Below, piece by piece: positions 16,132 through 24,753 of a DNA stretch of 64,000 nucleotides. Under the pieces are notes generated by a model. It did not search any database. It saw nothing but the letters and a program-made list of their open reading frames with translations, and was not told where the DNA came from. Numbering within the stretch: position 1 is the first letter of the stretch; every line of letters begins with the position of its first letter. Origin of the DNA: Flavobacterium potami (GTDB lineage Bacteria > Bacteroidota > Bacteroidia > Flavobacteriales > Flavobacteriaceae); NCBI RefSeq assembly GCF_020026915.1, contig NZ_JAINUY010000006.1:1-64000 (forward strand), in the 5' to 3' direction. The translations under genes were made by a program, and so were the position numbers.

Positions 16132-16707
16132 TTATTGTCCTAATAAGTGTTTTCTAAGTGTTTCGTCAACTGGTTTGTCAGAAAGCCAGATTCCGAATAA
16201 TGCTTTTTTGAAATCAAATCCTGGAATTTTTCCTTTTAGAACTTCATTTTTAGAAACATAAACATTTTGATCTAAAGGATTGTAGGCTAAGATAAAAACG
16301 TCTTTTTCTGTAATCGCATCACTTAAAAAGCTTTTCAACTGCTCAATTCTTGGACGTAATTGTTCTAATTGTGGTCCGGCAGATTTTTCGAAACCGGTGT
16401 TCATGGCTTTCGTTAGTTTATTAGAAGAAACCATCGAAGAAGTAATTTCTATTCGAATAGCCATTTCGGTCTCACTGTCAATGATGAATTGAGGATCTTG
16501 ACTTAGTTGAGATAAATACAATGCTTGCACGTAAACTTCCATCCACATTTTTGATCGTCCACCTGCGCCATTAAGTTGTAATTGTTTGCCTTGAAATTCT
16601 ATTTTTCTAGGCACACTTACACCATTAACTTCGATCTGAGTTTGTGCCGAAACGGTCGAAAATTGTATGCTTAAAAGGAGTGTAAGGAATAGTAAAATCT
16701 TTTTCAT
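16132..16707 (-). CDS. Periplasmic chalcone-isomerase-like domain protein
   Basis: A 191-residue protein with a signal peptide (MKKILLFLTLLLSIQFSTVSAQ, cleavage near residue 21). The mature part has the features of the bacterial chalcone-isomerase-like family: VEVNGVSVPRKIEFQGK-type opening (here IEVNGVSVPRKIEFQGKQ), KMWMEVYVQALYLSQ, a long central helix around residues 100-130 and GIWLSDKPVDETLRKHLLG at the end. Bacterial members are not flavonoid enzymes as far as is known; a lipid- or fatty-acid-binding role has been suggested for the fold. It is a single gene with its own terminator. Confidence 0.85.
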   Translation of the reverse strand: MKKILLFLTLLLSIQFSTVSAQTQIEVNGVSVPRKIEFQGKQLQLNGAGGRSKMWMEVYVQALYLSQLSQDPQFIIDSETEMAIRIEITSSMVSSNKLTKAMNTGFEKSAGPQLEQLRPRIEQLKSFLSDAITEKDVFILAYNPLDQNVYVSKNEVLKGKIPGFDFKKALFGIWLSDKPVDETLRKHLLGQ

Positions 16708-16992
16708 GTTCTGTCAATTATTTATTTTTTGGGTAAAAATAATGTTAATTTATCAATATTTAAGTGTTGTTTTGAATGTTTTTTTTTGAAAAAATTTATG
16801 TTTAATTTTTGTATTACATTAAAAATCAAATTAGTAAGACTAGTTTTACGTACTTTTACGTGTTTTAAGAATTGTTTAACTGTTGGTCCTTAAAAATTAG
16901 TCAAATTTTCGTGATTTTCGTTACATCATAACATTTTCAGATTTTAGAAATTTCTTGCATAATTAGAGTTGATTCGCTTTAAAACATAAATA
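16708..16992. other. Divergent intergenic region, AT-rich, no gene seen
   Basis: This is the left part of the 480-nt gap between the chalcone-isomerase-like gene and the acyl-CoA dehydrogenase gene. It is AT-rich and has two close copies of TTTTACGT near 16845-16860. I see no small reading frame or hairpin of note. Confidence 0.5.
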
Positions 16993-17014
16993 ATTACGAA
17001 AACGTTATCGTAAT
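16993..17014. promoter_or_regulatory. Candidate LacI-type operator
   Basis: A 22-nt imperfect palindrome with arms ATTACGA and TCGTAAT around a central AACGTT; 20 of 22 positions are symmetric. A CG-centred even palindrome with AACGTT in the middle is typical of LacI-family operators. It lies about 32 nt upstream of the -33 box of the acyl-CoA dehydrogenase promoter. No LacI-family gene is in the window. Confidence 0.45.
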
Positions 17015-17045
17015 CATTGCTGATCTATTAATTTTGTATGCATGC

Positions 17046-17077
17046 ATTGTAAATTACACTTTTAAAAAGTATCTTTG
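17046..17077 (+). promoter_or_regulatory. Promoter of the acyl-CoA dehydrogenase gene
   Basis: ATTG (17046-17049), a 20-nt spacer, then TATCTTTG (17070-17077) fit the Bacteroidota consensus. The promoter position argues for the ATG at 17189 as the start, with a leader of about 105 nt. Confidence 0.7.
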
Positions 17078-17188
17078 GAAGCCTTTGCTTTGAAAAATCG
17101 GCACCGAAAAAAACAAGAAAAACATAAAAAACCATCAACTAAATTGATTTTTGAAATTGGGTTGAAAAAACATTTAAAGTATACTACT

Positions 17189-18331
17189 ATGGATTTTAAT
17201 CTTACCGAAGAACATTTAATGATTCAACAGGCAGCAAGAGATTTTGCTCAAAATGAATTATTGCCTGGAGTTATTGAACGTGACGAAAAACAAATCTTTC
17301 CGACAGAGCAAGTCAAAAAAATGGGCGAACTTGGATTTATGGGAATGATGGTAGATCCGAAATATGGAGGAAGTGGCCTTGATGCCATTTCGTATGTTAT
17401 TGCAATGGAAGAAATTTCTAAAGTAGATGCATCTGCTTCTGTAGTTATGTCTGTAAATAATTCTTTAGTTTGTTGGGGATTGCAGGAATATGGAACAGAA
17501 GAACAAAAACAAAAATATTTGCCAGGTTTGGCATCTGGAGAAATTCACGGAGCATTTTGCTTAAGTGAGCCAGAGGCAGGAAGTGATGCAACTTCTCAGA
17601 AAACTACAGCGATTGATATGGGAGATCATTATTTGGTTAATGGTACCAAAAACTGGATTACAAACGGAAATACTGCTTCTGTATATTTAGTAATTGCACA
17701 AACACATCCAGAATTAAAGCATAAAGGAATCAATGCTTTGATTATGACGAAAGATATGCCAGGTTTCTCAGTTGGTCCAAAAGAGCAAAAAATGGGGATT
17801 CGTGGTTCTGATACTCATTCATTAATGTTTTCTGACGTAAAAGTTCCAAAAGAAAACAGAATTGGAGAAGATGGTTTCGGATTCAAGTTTGCAATGAAAA
17901 CACTAGCAGGAGGTAGAATCGGAATTGCTTCTCAGGCTTTAGGAATTGCTTCTGGAGCGTATGAATTGGCTTTAAAATATTCTAAAGAGCGTAAAGCGTT
18001 TGGAACTGAAATTTGCAATCATCAGGCAATTGCTTTTAAATTGGCAGATATGGCTGTAAATATTGAAGCAGCGCGTCATTTATGTATGAAAGCGGCTTGG
18101 GATAAAGATCAGCACAAAAATTATGATGTGAGTGGGGCAATGGCAAAATTATTCGCTTCGCAAGTTGCAATGGATACTTCGGTAGAAGCCGTTCAAATTC
18201 ATGGAGGAAACGGATATGTAAAAGAATATCATGTAGAACGTTTAATGCGTGATGCAAAAATCACTCAAATTTACGAAGGAACTTCTGAAATTCAGAAAAT
18301 CGTAATTTCAAGAGCCGTTATTGCTGGATAA
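17189..18331 (+). CDS. Acyl-CoA dehydrogenase (short/medium-chain type)
   Basis: A 380-residue flavoenzyme that makes the first double bond in fatty acyl-CoA beta-oxidation and passes electrons to ETF. It begins MDFNLTEEHLMIQQAARDFA and carries the family blocks AFCLSEPEAGSDA, LVNGTKNWITNG, IGIASQALGIASGAYELAL, QIHGGNGYVKEYHVERLMRD and the C-terminal IYEGTSEIQK, whose Glu is the catalytic base of short-chain and butyryl-CoA dehydrogenases. The upstream in-frame extension starting with TTG overlaps the promoter and has no family match, so I used the internal ATG. It is followed by a terminator and is monocistronic. Confidence 0.95.
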   Translation: MDFNLTEEHLMIQQAARDFAQNELLPGVIERDEKQIFPTEQVKKMGELGFMGMMVDPKYGGSGLDAISYVIAMEEISKVDASASVVMSVNNSLVCWGLQEYGTEEQKQKYLPGLASGEIHGAFCLSEPEAGSDATSQKTTAIDMGDHYLVNGTKNWITNGNTASVYLVIAQTHPELKHKGINALIMTKDMPGFSVGPKEQKMGIRGSDTHSLMFSDVKVPKENRIGEDGFGFKFAMKTLAGGRIGIASQALGIASGAYELALKYSKERKAFGTEICNHQAIAFKLADMAVNIEAARHLCMKAAWDKDQHKNYDVSGAMAKLFASQVAMDTSVEAVQIHGGNGYVKEYHVERLMRDAKITQIYEGTSEIQKIVISRAVIAG

Positions 18332-18353
18332 AATTAGGTTATCAATAGATTTG

Positions 18354-18389
18354 AAACCCTTTCGGCTTTTAGTTTGGAAGGGTTTTTTT
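18354..18389 (+). terminator. Terminator of the acyl-CoA dehydrogenase gene
   Basis: AAACCCTT pairs with AAGGGTTT around a loop of roughly 15 nt, followed by seven T residues. It sits 23 nt past the stop codon. Confidence 0.8.
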
Positions 18390-18467
18390 ATGAATATTCT
18401 ATTACTTTTCATAAGTTTATACCTTTAAGAGATTTTTATTCTCATTTCATTACTAAAATCAATCATT

Positions 18468-19439
18468 ATGAAAAAACTGTACTTTCTAATTCCCGTTGTT
18501 TTCTTAGCTTGTAAATCGAGTACTTCTAGTTTACCAGTAAAAGATTCAAGCTCAAAGCCAATTGAAATAACTTATAAAGTAAATGAAACTGAGATTTCCA
18601 ATTTCTTAAAAACACTTTCATCAGATGAAATGGAAGGCCGCGAAACAGGTACAAAAGGAATAGAAAAGGCAGCTGTTTTTTTGGAAGATTTTCTAAAGAA
18701 AAACAACATCAAACCTTATTTCAAAACCTATCGTGACACCTTAACAAATTTCAAAACACCAGCTTTTAATATTGTAGGAGTGATAGAAGGAACAGATCCT
18801 GAATTGAAAAAAGAGTTTGTAGTGCTAAGTGCGCATTATGATCATATCGGAATTGAAAAGAAGGATCAAGCAGATAAAATTAATAATGGTGCAAATGATG
18901 ATGCTTCGGGAGTAACTTCTGTCGCGGCAATGGCTAAATATTTTAGTGAAACTAAAGCAAACAAGCGCAGTATCTTAATTGTATTTTTTGCTGGAGAAGA
19001 AAAAGGTTTGTTGGGTTCAAAAAGTTTAGTTCAGAAATTGAAAGACCAAAATTTTAATCTTTATACACAGCTTAATATCGAAATGATTGGAGTACCCATG
19101 AAAAGAGATTATCTAGCTTACATTACTGGTTTTGATAAATCGAATATGGCATCTAAAATAAATGAATACACAGGAAAAAACACAATCGGATTTTTGCCTA
19201 AAGAAGCAGAATATCAATTGTTTTACAGATCAGATAATTATTCGTTTTACGATGTTTTCAAAAAACCGTGTCAATCAATAAGTACATTTGACTTTGAAAA
19301 TTTTGATTTTTATCACCATGTTTCAGACGAATTTAAATTAATGGATATTCCGCATATTACAGCATTTACTCAAGAATTGCTGCCTGCTGTAACCAAAATT
19401 GCAGTTTCGCCAACACAGGAAATTACCATGAATAAATAA
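18468..19439 (+). CDS. M28-family zinc peptidase, predicted lipoprotein
   Basis: A 323-residue aminopeptidase-like protein. The N-terminus MKKLYFLIPVVFLAC is a lipoprotein signal with the lipobox FLAC (Cys15). The M28 zinc-ligand blocks are in order: SAHYDHIG (His and Asp), NGANDDASGV (bridging Asp), FFAGEEKGLLGS (catalytic Glu-Glu), NIEMIG, and a late FDFYHHVSDE with His. These M28 enzymes remove N-terminal residues from peptides in the periplasm or at the cell surface. The next gene starts 35 nt downstream. Confidence 0.92.
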   Translation: MKKLYFLIPVVFLACKSSTSSLPVKDSSSKPIEITYKVNETEISNFLKTLSSDEMEGRETGTKGIEKAAVFLEDFLKKNNIKPYFKTYRDTLTNFKTPAFNIVGVIEGTDPELKKEFVVLSAHYDHIGIEKKDQADKINNGANDDASGVTSVAAMAKYFSETKANKRSILIVFFAGEEKGLLGSKSLVQKLKDQNFNLYTQLNIEMIGVPMKRDYLAYITGFDKSNMASKINEYTGKNTIGFLPKEAEYQLFYRSDNYSFYDVFKKPCQSISTFDFENFDFYHHVSDEFKLMDIPHITAFTQELLPAVTKIAVSPTQEITMNK

Positions 19440-19462
19440 GAGGTCTTTTTACCGCATTTGAT

Positions 19463-19470
19463 TATTTTTG
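19463..19470 (+). promoter_or_regulatory. TATTTTTG element 4 nt before the SDR start codon
   Basis: An exact TAnnTTTG match ends 4 nt before the ATG. If used, transcription would start at or next to the A of the ATG. No clear -33 TTTG lies at about 20 nt, so the assignment is tentative. Confidence 0.35.
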
Positions 19471-19474
19471 TTGC

Positions 19475-20152
19475 ATGAAAAATATTATCGTTACAGGAAC
19501 AAGCAGAGGAATAGGTTATGAATTAGCTTTGAAATTTGCTGAAGCCGGCCATCAGGTTTTGGCTATTTCCAGAAAAATTCCACAAACATTATTACAACAT
19601 CAAAACATTACTTGTCTTTCAATTGATTTGGCATATGAAAATGCTTTACAAGAAGTAGATCAGTTTATTTCTTCTACCTGGAAAAAAGTAGATGCTGTTG
19701 TGCATAATGCTGGTGCATTACTTTTGAAACCTTTTGCAGAAACCACCCAAGCAGATTTTGAAAGTATTTATAAAGTGAATGTTTTTGCTGTTGCTAACCT
19801 AACCCGTATTTGTATTCCGTATTTGGAAAAAGGAAGCCATGTTGTGACAATCAGTTCGATTGGAGGAGTTCGCGGAAGTTTGAAATTTGCAGGATTGGCA
19901 GCTTATAGTTCCAGTAAAGGAGCAGTAATTACATTGACAGAATTATTGGCCGAAGAATACAAGGAAAAAGGGGTATCATTTAATGTTTTGGCATTAGGTT
20001 CAGTTCAGACCGAAATGCTGAATGAAGCTTTCCCAGGATATCAGGCACCAATTTCTGCTGAAGGAATGGCAACCTATATTTATGATTTTACTCTTAATGG
20101 AAATAAATATTTTAACGGAAAAGTATTAGAGGTCTCATCGACCAATCCATAA
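19475..20152 (+). CDS. Short-chain dehydrogenase/reductase (SDR)
   Basis: A 225-residue single-domain Rossmann enzyme. The cofactor motif TGTSRGIGYELA is at residues 6-17, NAGALLLKPF gives the NAG motif, SSIGGVRGS holds the catalytic Ser, and YSSSKGAV is the YxxxK pair. It reduces or oxidises a hydroxyl or carbonyl with NAD(P)H; the substrate is unknown. It follows the M28 peptidase closely and precedes a secreted unknown, but it may have its own start just before the ATG. Confidence 0.9.
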   Translation: MKNIIVTGTSRGIGYELALKFAEAGHQVLAISRKIPQTLLQHQNITCLSIDLAYENALQEVDQFISSTWKKVDAVVHNAGALLLKPFAETTQADFESIYKVNVFAVANLTRICIPYLEKGSHVVTISSIGGVRGSLKFAGLAAYSSSKGAVITLTELLAEEYKEKGVSFNVLALGSVQTEMLNEAFPGYQAPISAEGMATYIYDFTLNGNKYFNGKVLEVSSTNP

Positions 20153-20192
20153 TACAGCTACTATTTCAAACCCAAATCAATAACCTAAATTT

Positions 20193-21470
20193 ATGAAAAG
20201 AAAAATTACTCTTCTCTTAGTTGCTTTATTTTTTGTTTCCTTTAGTGTGAAGATTACTGCCCAATCTTATAAATCTGAGGTGGTAAGTTTTTACAATTAC
20301 ATGTATCCAGAAAACTATCTACCTACAGGATACCATAGTTATAGTGTAAAATTGCATCTCTCTCCTGATTTAATTGTGGTATTTGTTGATGGTGAAAAAA
20401 AAGGTACCCGTCCGCCATTAGCTTTTAATGCGCTTTTTACAGAAAAAGATTTAATGAGATCTATTGTAGGTACAGATACAGAACCAGATGTGAAAGGATA
20501 TCATATTCCGACCATAATAGAATTGGGCTACACCACTAGAGATGCAGAATCTAAAGATCATTTTATTATAGATATATCGATAAAGAATGTTGCTTACACG
20601 GCAACTATCACCGAAACTAAAAATGTAGATCCGCCTTTTTCTTATCAGATATTTTATAGATATGATGCAGTCTATAAAATTATAAATAGTGCTACAAAAG
20701 AAGTTGTGATGGAAAAATCTTTTAATATTAAAGAGCCAACAACTATATTGGGCGGTTTTGAAGGGTACAAAGTTGGAGGAAAAACTCGAGCTGAAGTAGC
20801 AAGTTATTTAACCGTGAATATTGATAGAGATTTGCTTTTTAATCAAGTAGTTAAAAATCTTCAAAGCAACTTGAGATCAAGATTGGTTTCTTGGATTGAT
20901 GTCGCTTATTATCAAGAAGGTTATTATTTTTCAAGAATTTCGAAAGAAGATAAAAATCCAATATTTGCCAAGTTGAATCAAAATGTTGATGTTATTGAAA
21001 AATGGGCAAAAGGAAAGGAAGAGCCTGTTTTGGATGACGCTCTGATTGCTGCAAATACCGAATTTATCGAAAAAAATAATTTAGTTATTAAAGACGAATC
21101 AAAACTTTTTCAGGATGAAGTACGTTTAAAGAATTATCAGAACGTTCTAAAAAAGAAAAAAGTCCTTACCGATTTTATCTTAAAAATGGATCAATACAGC
21201 AAAGAGTTGGATCAAAAAGATAAAGGACAAAAAGTGGCTTTGTGGGCTTGTTACGTTAATATGGCTTCTAGTTTTGAACTTTTGAATAATTCGAAAAGTA
21301 GTTTAGAATATATTCAAAAAGCCTATGATTTAAAATATCAAGAAGGCAAGGTGAGAAACATTGAAGAAGAAGTAAAAGCAAGAGAAGCAAAAAGGAATGT
21401 CTTTTTTGATGCCAATGGTGAGATTAAAAAAGATGTAAATGAGAGATATTTTAAATATTTAACTTTATAA
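20193..21470 (+). CDS. Secreted protein of unknown function
   Basis: A 425-residue protein with a signal peptide (MKRKITLLLVALFFVSFS...ITAQ, cleavage near residue 24). The N-terminal half has alternating hydrophobic residues typical of beta-strands (YSVKLHLSPDLIVVFVDGEK). The C-terminal half is helical and lysine-rich, with a TPR-like segment near residue 350 (VALWACYVNMASSFELLNNS). No catalytic motif is visible and I do not recognise the family. It lies 40 nt after the SDR gene. Confidence 0.6.
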   Translation: MKRKITLLLVALFFVSFSVKITAQSYKSEVVSFYNYMYPENYLPTGYHSYSVKLHLSPDLIVVFVDGEKKGTRPPLAFNALFTEKDLMRSIVGTDTEPDVKGYHIPTIIELGYTTRDAESKDHFIIDISIKNVAYTATITETKNVDPPFSYQIFYRYDAVYKIINSATKEVVMEKSFNIKEPTTILGGFEGYKVGGKTRAEVASYLTVNIDRDLLFNQVVKNLQSNLRSRLVSWIDVAYYQEGYYFSRISKEDKNPIFAKLNQNVDVIEKWAKGKEEPVLDDALIAANTEFIEKNNLVIKDESKLFQDEVRLKNYQNVLKKKKVLTDFILKMDQYSKELDQKDKGQKVALWACYVNMASSFELLNNSKSSLEYIQKAYDLKYQEGKVRNIEEEVKAREAKRNVFFDANGEIKKDVNERYFKYLTL

Positions 21471-21485
21471 AAATATATTTAGAAG

Positions 21486-21493
21486 TATTTTTG
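21486..21493 (+). promoter_or_regulatory. Candidate -7 element for sprT (TATTTTTG)
   Basis: An exact TAnnTTTG match ends 22 nt before the TTG start codon. The -33 region is not clear. Confidence 0.4.
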
Positions 21494-21515
21494 GTTTCCA
21501 TAAAATAACATCATC

Positions 21516-22118
21516 TTGAGCGATACATTAGCTAAATACATTCCAGAGCATGCGGTAAAACCCGTTTTTGATTTGATAGTGACCAATCAGGTTCATCTGA
21601 AAATTGTAAACGAACGTCAGACGCGTCATGGTGATTACAGGCGTGGGCCAAGTGGAAAACACGAAATCACAGTCAACGCCAGTTTGAATAAATATCGTTT
21701 CTTGATTACATTAATTCATGAAATTGCTCATTTGGTTGCTTTCGAGAAGTTCGGAAGAAACATCAAACCACATGGAAATGAATGGAAATATACTTTTCAG
21801 CGTTTGATGGTACCTTTTATAAGACCGGAAATATTTCCAGGGCAGATTTTGCCTTTGTTGGCAAGACATTTTAAGAATCCGTCTGCAAGTAGTGATACAG
21901 ATACTACTTTGTCTTTGGCTTTAAAACAATATGATAAGGATAATGATAAAAGTTATGTTTTTGAAATTCCGTATGGAAGTATTTTCAGAATCAAAAACGG
22001 AAAAGTATTCAAGAAACTGGCCGTTCGAACCAAACGTTTTGAATGCATAGAAATAAGCTCAGGAAAAACGTATCTTTTCAATCCAAATGCAGAAGTGGAA
22101 TTGATAAATGTTCAATAG
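21516..22118 (+). CDS. SprT-like zinc metalloprotease domain protein
   Basis: A 200-residue SprT-family protein. The HExxH zinc motif is seen in LITLIHEIAHLVAFEKFG, and the third ligand is likely the His in KPHGNEWKYTFQRLM about 15 residues later, the usual SprT spacing. The C-terminal part (residues 140-200) is a small beta-domain like the zinc-ribbon region of SprT but without the cysteine pairs. The family is related to Spartan, which cleaves DNA-bound proteins; the bacterial role is unproven. The TTG start is adopted because it gives MSDTLAKYIPEHAV and no in-frame ATG precedes the domain. Confidence 0.85.
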   Translation: MSDTLAKYIPEHAVKPVFDLIVTNQVHLKIVNERQTRHGDYRRGPSGKHEITVNASLNKYRFLITLIHEIAHLVAFEKFGRNIKPHGNEWKYTFQRLMVPFIRPEIFPGQILPLLARHFKNPSASSDTDTTLSLALKQYDKDNDKSYVFEIPYGSIFRIKNGKVFKKLAVRTKRFECIEISSGKTYLFNPNAEVELINVQ

Positions 22119-22156
22119 AAAAAAAACAAATTCCAATACTTGGAAAAACCAATAAA

Positions 22157-22199
22157 AAAATCCCAAATTCCAAGTTTTACAATTGGAATTTGGGATTTT
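22157..22199. terminator. Bidirectional terminator with 17-bp stem
   Basis: AAAATCCCAAATTCCAA pairs perfectly with TTGGAATTTGGGATTTT around a nine-base loop. It ends the convergent sprT and mlaF units. The same core recurs at 24693-24738. Confidence 0.85.
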
Positions 22200-22222
22200 A
22201 AATATTTTGGAATTTAAAAGTT

Positions 22223-22984
22223 TTAGCCTTTCAAATAAGCTTCTCTTACTTTCTTAAACAGGTTAGAAGAATAAACGAATTTCACAATATCTTTGTTTTC
22301 CGTTCTAAAGATTTCCTCTTTATTTCCCTGCCATGCTTTGATTCCTTTTTTTAGAAAAACAATATTCTCACCAATTTCCATAACAGAGTTCATGTCATGC
22401 GTATTAATTACGGTTGTAATATTGTATTCTTTTGTAATTTCCTGAATCAAATTGTCAATCAGAGTAGAAGTGTTTGGATCAAGACCTGAGTTTGGTTCAT
22501 CACAAAACAAATACTTCGGATTGTTTACAATTGCACGTGCGATCGCTACACGTTTCTGCATACCTCCTGAGATTTCCGAAGGGAGTTTTTTATGTGCTTC
22601 AACCAAGTTTACTCTTTCTAAAACAAAATCAACACGTTCTTTGATTTGTGCCTTTGTATTATTAGTAAACATTCTCAATGGAAAAGCTACATTTTCTTCA
22701 ACCGTCATCGAATCAAACAATGCACTTCCCTGAAATACCATTCCGATTTCGGTTCTCAGTTCACGTTTCTCATCTTTATCCAAATCAGAATAAACTCTTC
22801 CATCAAATTCAATTGATCCTGAATCGGGTGTGTGAATTCCTAAAAGTGTTTTTAATAAAACTGTTTTTCCAGATCCACTTTGCCCTATGATTAAATTGGT
22901 TTTTCCAGTTTCAAAAACCGTCGAAACACCTTTTAAAACTTTACTATCACCAAATGATTTTTCTATGTTTTTTACTTCTATCAT
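22223..22984 (-). CDS. mlaF: ABC transporter ATP-binding protein, MlaF type
   Basis: A 253-residue ATPase. Walker A is GQSGSGKT (34-41), the signature is SEISGGMQKR, and Walker B is YLFCDEP followed by the H-loop VINTHDM. The GGMQKR signature with NPKYLFCDEPNSGLDP is typical of MlaF, which powers phospholipid movement between the membranes of the envelope. The start overlaps the stop of the permease gene by one base (TAATG), so the two are translationally coupled. Confidence 0.88.
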   Translation of the reverse strand: MIEVKNIEKSFGDSKVLKGVSTVFETGKTNLIIGQSGSGKTVLLKTLLGIHTPDSGSIEFDGRVYSDLDKDEKRELRTEIGMVFQGSALFDSMTVEENVAFPLRMFTNNTKAQIKERVDFVLERVNLVEAHKKLPSEISGGMQKRVAIARAIVNNPKYLFCDEPNSGLDPNTSTLIDNLIQEITKEYNITTVINTHDMNSVMEIGENIVFLKKGIKAWQGNKEEIFRTENKDIVKFVYSSNLFKKVREAYLKG

Positions 22985-23730
22985 TATCCTAATAATAATT
23001 GAGTTAATATATAATTAAAAAGAATGATACAAACTGATGTCCATACAAATGAGACTGTACTTGCTTTACCAACTTCTAGTGCTCCACCTTTCATGTAATA
23101 TCCGTGAAAAGAAGGAATTGTTGCCAATAACATCGCAAAAATTAAAGTTTTGATGAATGCGTACGTAATGTGAAAAGGAATAAATTCCATTTGGGCTCCA
23201 GCAATAAAATCCTGACTAGTTGAAAATCCGCCATAAGCAGAAGCAAGCCATCCTCCAAAAATACCCAAAAACATACTAATGCAAATTACAAAAGGATACA
23301 TTAGTAAAGCTATAATTTTAGGGAAAACAAGATAGTTTAGTGAATTAACTCCCATAACTTCCAAAGCGTCGATTTGTTCCGTAACACGCATTGTACCGAT
23401 ACTTGAAGTAATGTAAGATCCCATTTTTCCGGCCATAATTACCGAAATAAAAGTAGGGGCAAACTCCAAAATTACAGATTGACGTGTAGCAAAACCAATT
23501 AAATATTTTGGGATTAAAGGATTTGTTAAGTTTAAAGCTGTTTGAATCGCCACAACTCCTCCGATAAAGAATGAGATGAAGCAAACAATTCCAAGAGAGT
23601 CGATAATAAGATCATCGATTTCTTTTAGGATTAGGCTTTTCATAACAGGCCATTTAGTCTGTTTGTTGAAAATTTCCTTCAGCATTAAAAAATATCTCCC
23701 GATTTGGGATAAATAACGAATTAGCATCAT
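22984..23730 (-). CDS. mlaE: ABC transporter permease, MlaE type
   Basis: A 248-residue membrane protein with five to six helices and the MlaE-family hallmarks: IGVVCFISFFIGGVVAIQTA-like second helix (here IVCFISFFIGGVVAIQTAL), EFAPTFISVIMAGKMGSYIT and EQIDALEVMGVNSLNYLVFPK. It forms the membrane core of the lipid transporter with MlaF. No mlaD (MCE protein), mlaC or mlaB gene is adjacent, so the substrate-binding part must lie elsewhere. The gene opens with two Met codons; either could be used. Confidence 0.88.
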   Translation of the reverse strand: MMLIRYLSQIGRYFLMLKEIFNKQTKWPVMKSLILKEIDDLIIDSLGIVCFISFFIGGVVAIQTALNLTNPLIPKYLIGFATRQSVILEFAPTFISVIMAGKMGSYITSSIGTMRVTEQIDALEVMGVNSLNYLVFPKIIALLMYPFVICISMFLGIFGGWLASAYGGFSTSQDFIAGAQMEFIPFHITYAFIKTLIFAMLLATIPSFHGYYMKGGALEVGKASTVSFVWTSVCIILFNYILTQLLLG

Positions 23731-23809
23731 AATTTTTAAATATTGGCTAAATTAAGGATTAGTTTACAGTTTATCGTTTCGCTTTAAAGTTTTTTAATTT
23801 TTTTTAAGA

Positions 23810-24658
23810 TTAAAAAAGCTTTTGTTTCATTTTCTGAAAACGATAATTTCTAATAAATTTAGCTTGTTCGGGGTTAACCAATAAAGGAGTTTTGGCTTTT
23901 TTTGCTTTCCAAAATCCTCTGATATAGTCTAAAAATAGAAATGGTTTTTTCTTCATCATAGCCAATTTTGCCGAAGCAATTGCCGTAATCCAAAAACCAT
24001 ATCCTAAAGTATAAAAAGCTTCGCCTTGTTTGTATCGAGCTGTTTTATTATAGTTAGCTCCAGTCGGTTTTAGATGTTTTACATGTAAAGATTGGTCTGT
24101 AACAATTTTCCAATCGTAAAATTTACATAGCAATTCATCAACTGTGTCCCAGCCCATTGCTGGACGTAGACCTCCAATTTGTTGGTAGGTTTCTTTTCTG
24201 TATGCTTTTAAAGCACCGCGAATATGGTCTTTATCAGTAAGATTTTCTAAAACCCATTCTCCGTTTTTATCGATATAACAAAATCCGCCAGCCATTCCGA
24301 CTCTTGAATCTGATTCGAAATGTTTGATTATGGTTTCGAAATAGTTTGGAGGAAAAATTAAATCGCCGTCTATTTTTACAATGATATCGTAATTAGAATC
24401 TAAAGTTTCAAAACCTTTCTGAAAAGCCTGAATTACTTTGCTTCCCGGCATATGTATCGCATCTGAAGTTTTGTTTACAACAGAGATGTACGGATTCTCT
24501 TTTGCAAAACCCAAAACAACTTCTTCTGTTTTATCGGTCGAATTATCATTTACAACCACAATTTTTGATGGCAAAACCGTTTGAGTTACCAATGATTGTA
24601 AAGTCAGACCAATAAGATCTTGCTCGTTGTGTGCGGGTATAACAATGTAATACTTCAT
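23810..24658 (-). CDS. Family 2 glycosyltransferase
   Basis: A 282-residue GT-A fold enzyme. It starts with YYIVIPAHNEQDLIGLTLQS, then VVNDNSTDKT (nucleotide-sugar binding) and VKIDGDLIFPP, where D-G-D is the metal-binding DxD. A later PAMGWDTVDELLCKFYDW supplies the acidic residues around the catalytic base. There are no membrane helices. The sugar and acceptor are unknown. It lies downstream of a methyltransferase and a KAS III-like gene, but repeats between them make a single operon doubtful. Confidence 0.9.
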   Translation of the reverse strand: MKYYIVIPAHNEQDLIGLTLQSLVTQTVLPSKIVVVNDNSTDKTEEVVLGFAKENPYISVVNKTSDAIHMPGSKVIQAFQKGFETLDSNYDIIVKIDGDLIFPPNYFETIIKHFESDSRVGMAGGFCYIDKNGEWVLENLTDKDHIRGALKAYRKETYQQIGGLRPAMGWDTVDELLCKFYDWKIVTDQSLHVKHLKPTGANYNKTARYKQGEAFYTLGYGFWITAIASAKLAMMKKKPFLFLDYIRGFWKAKKAKTPLLVNPEQAKFIRNYRFQKMKQKLF

Positions 24659-24692
24659 AAATTTTCAATTTAAAATTCCAATTTTTAAAATT

Positions 24693-24738
24693 CCAAATTC
24701 CAATCAAACTGGGTTCAATTGGAATTTGGGATTTTTTT
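24693..24738. repeat. Inverted repeat of the AAATTCCAA family
   Basis: CCAAATTCCAAT and ATTGGAATTTGG form a 12-bp stem, followed on the plus strand by GGATTTTTTT. Its core matches the terminator between sprT and mlaF. It lies between the glycosyltransferase and methyltransferase genes. Confidence 0.7.
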
Positions 24739-24753
24739 TATTGGAATTTGCCG

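Noticed and set aside
17075..17188. N-terminal extension of the acyl-CoA dehydrogenase from a TTG
   Set aside because: It overlaps the promoter box, is Lys-rich without family match, and the conserved N-terminus begins at the ATG at 17189.
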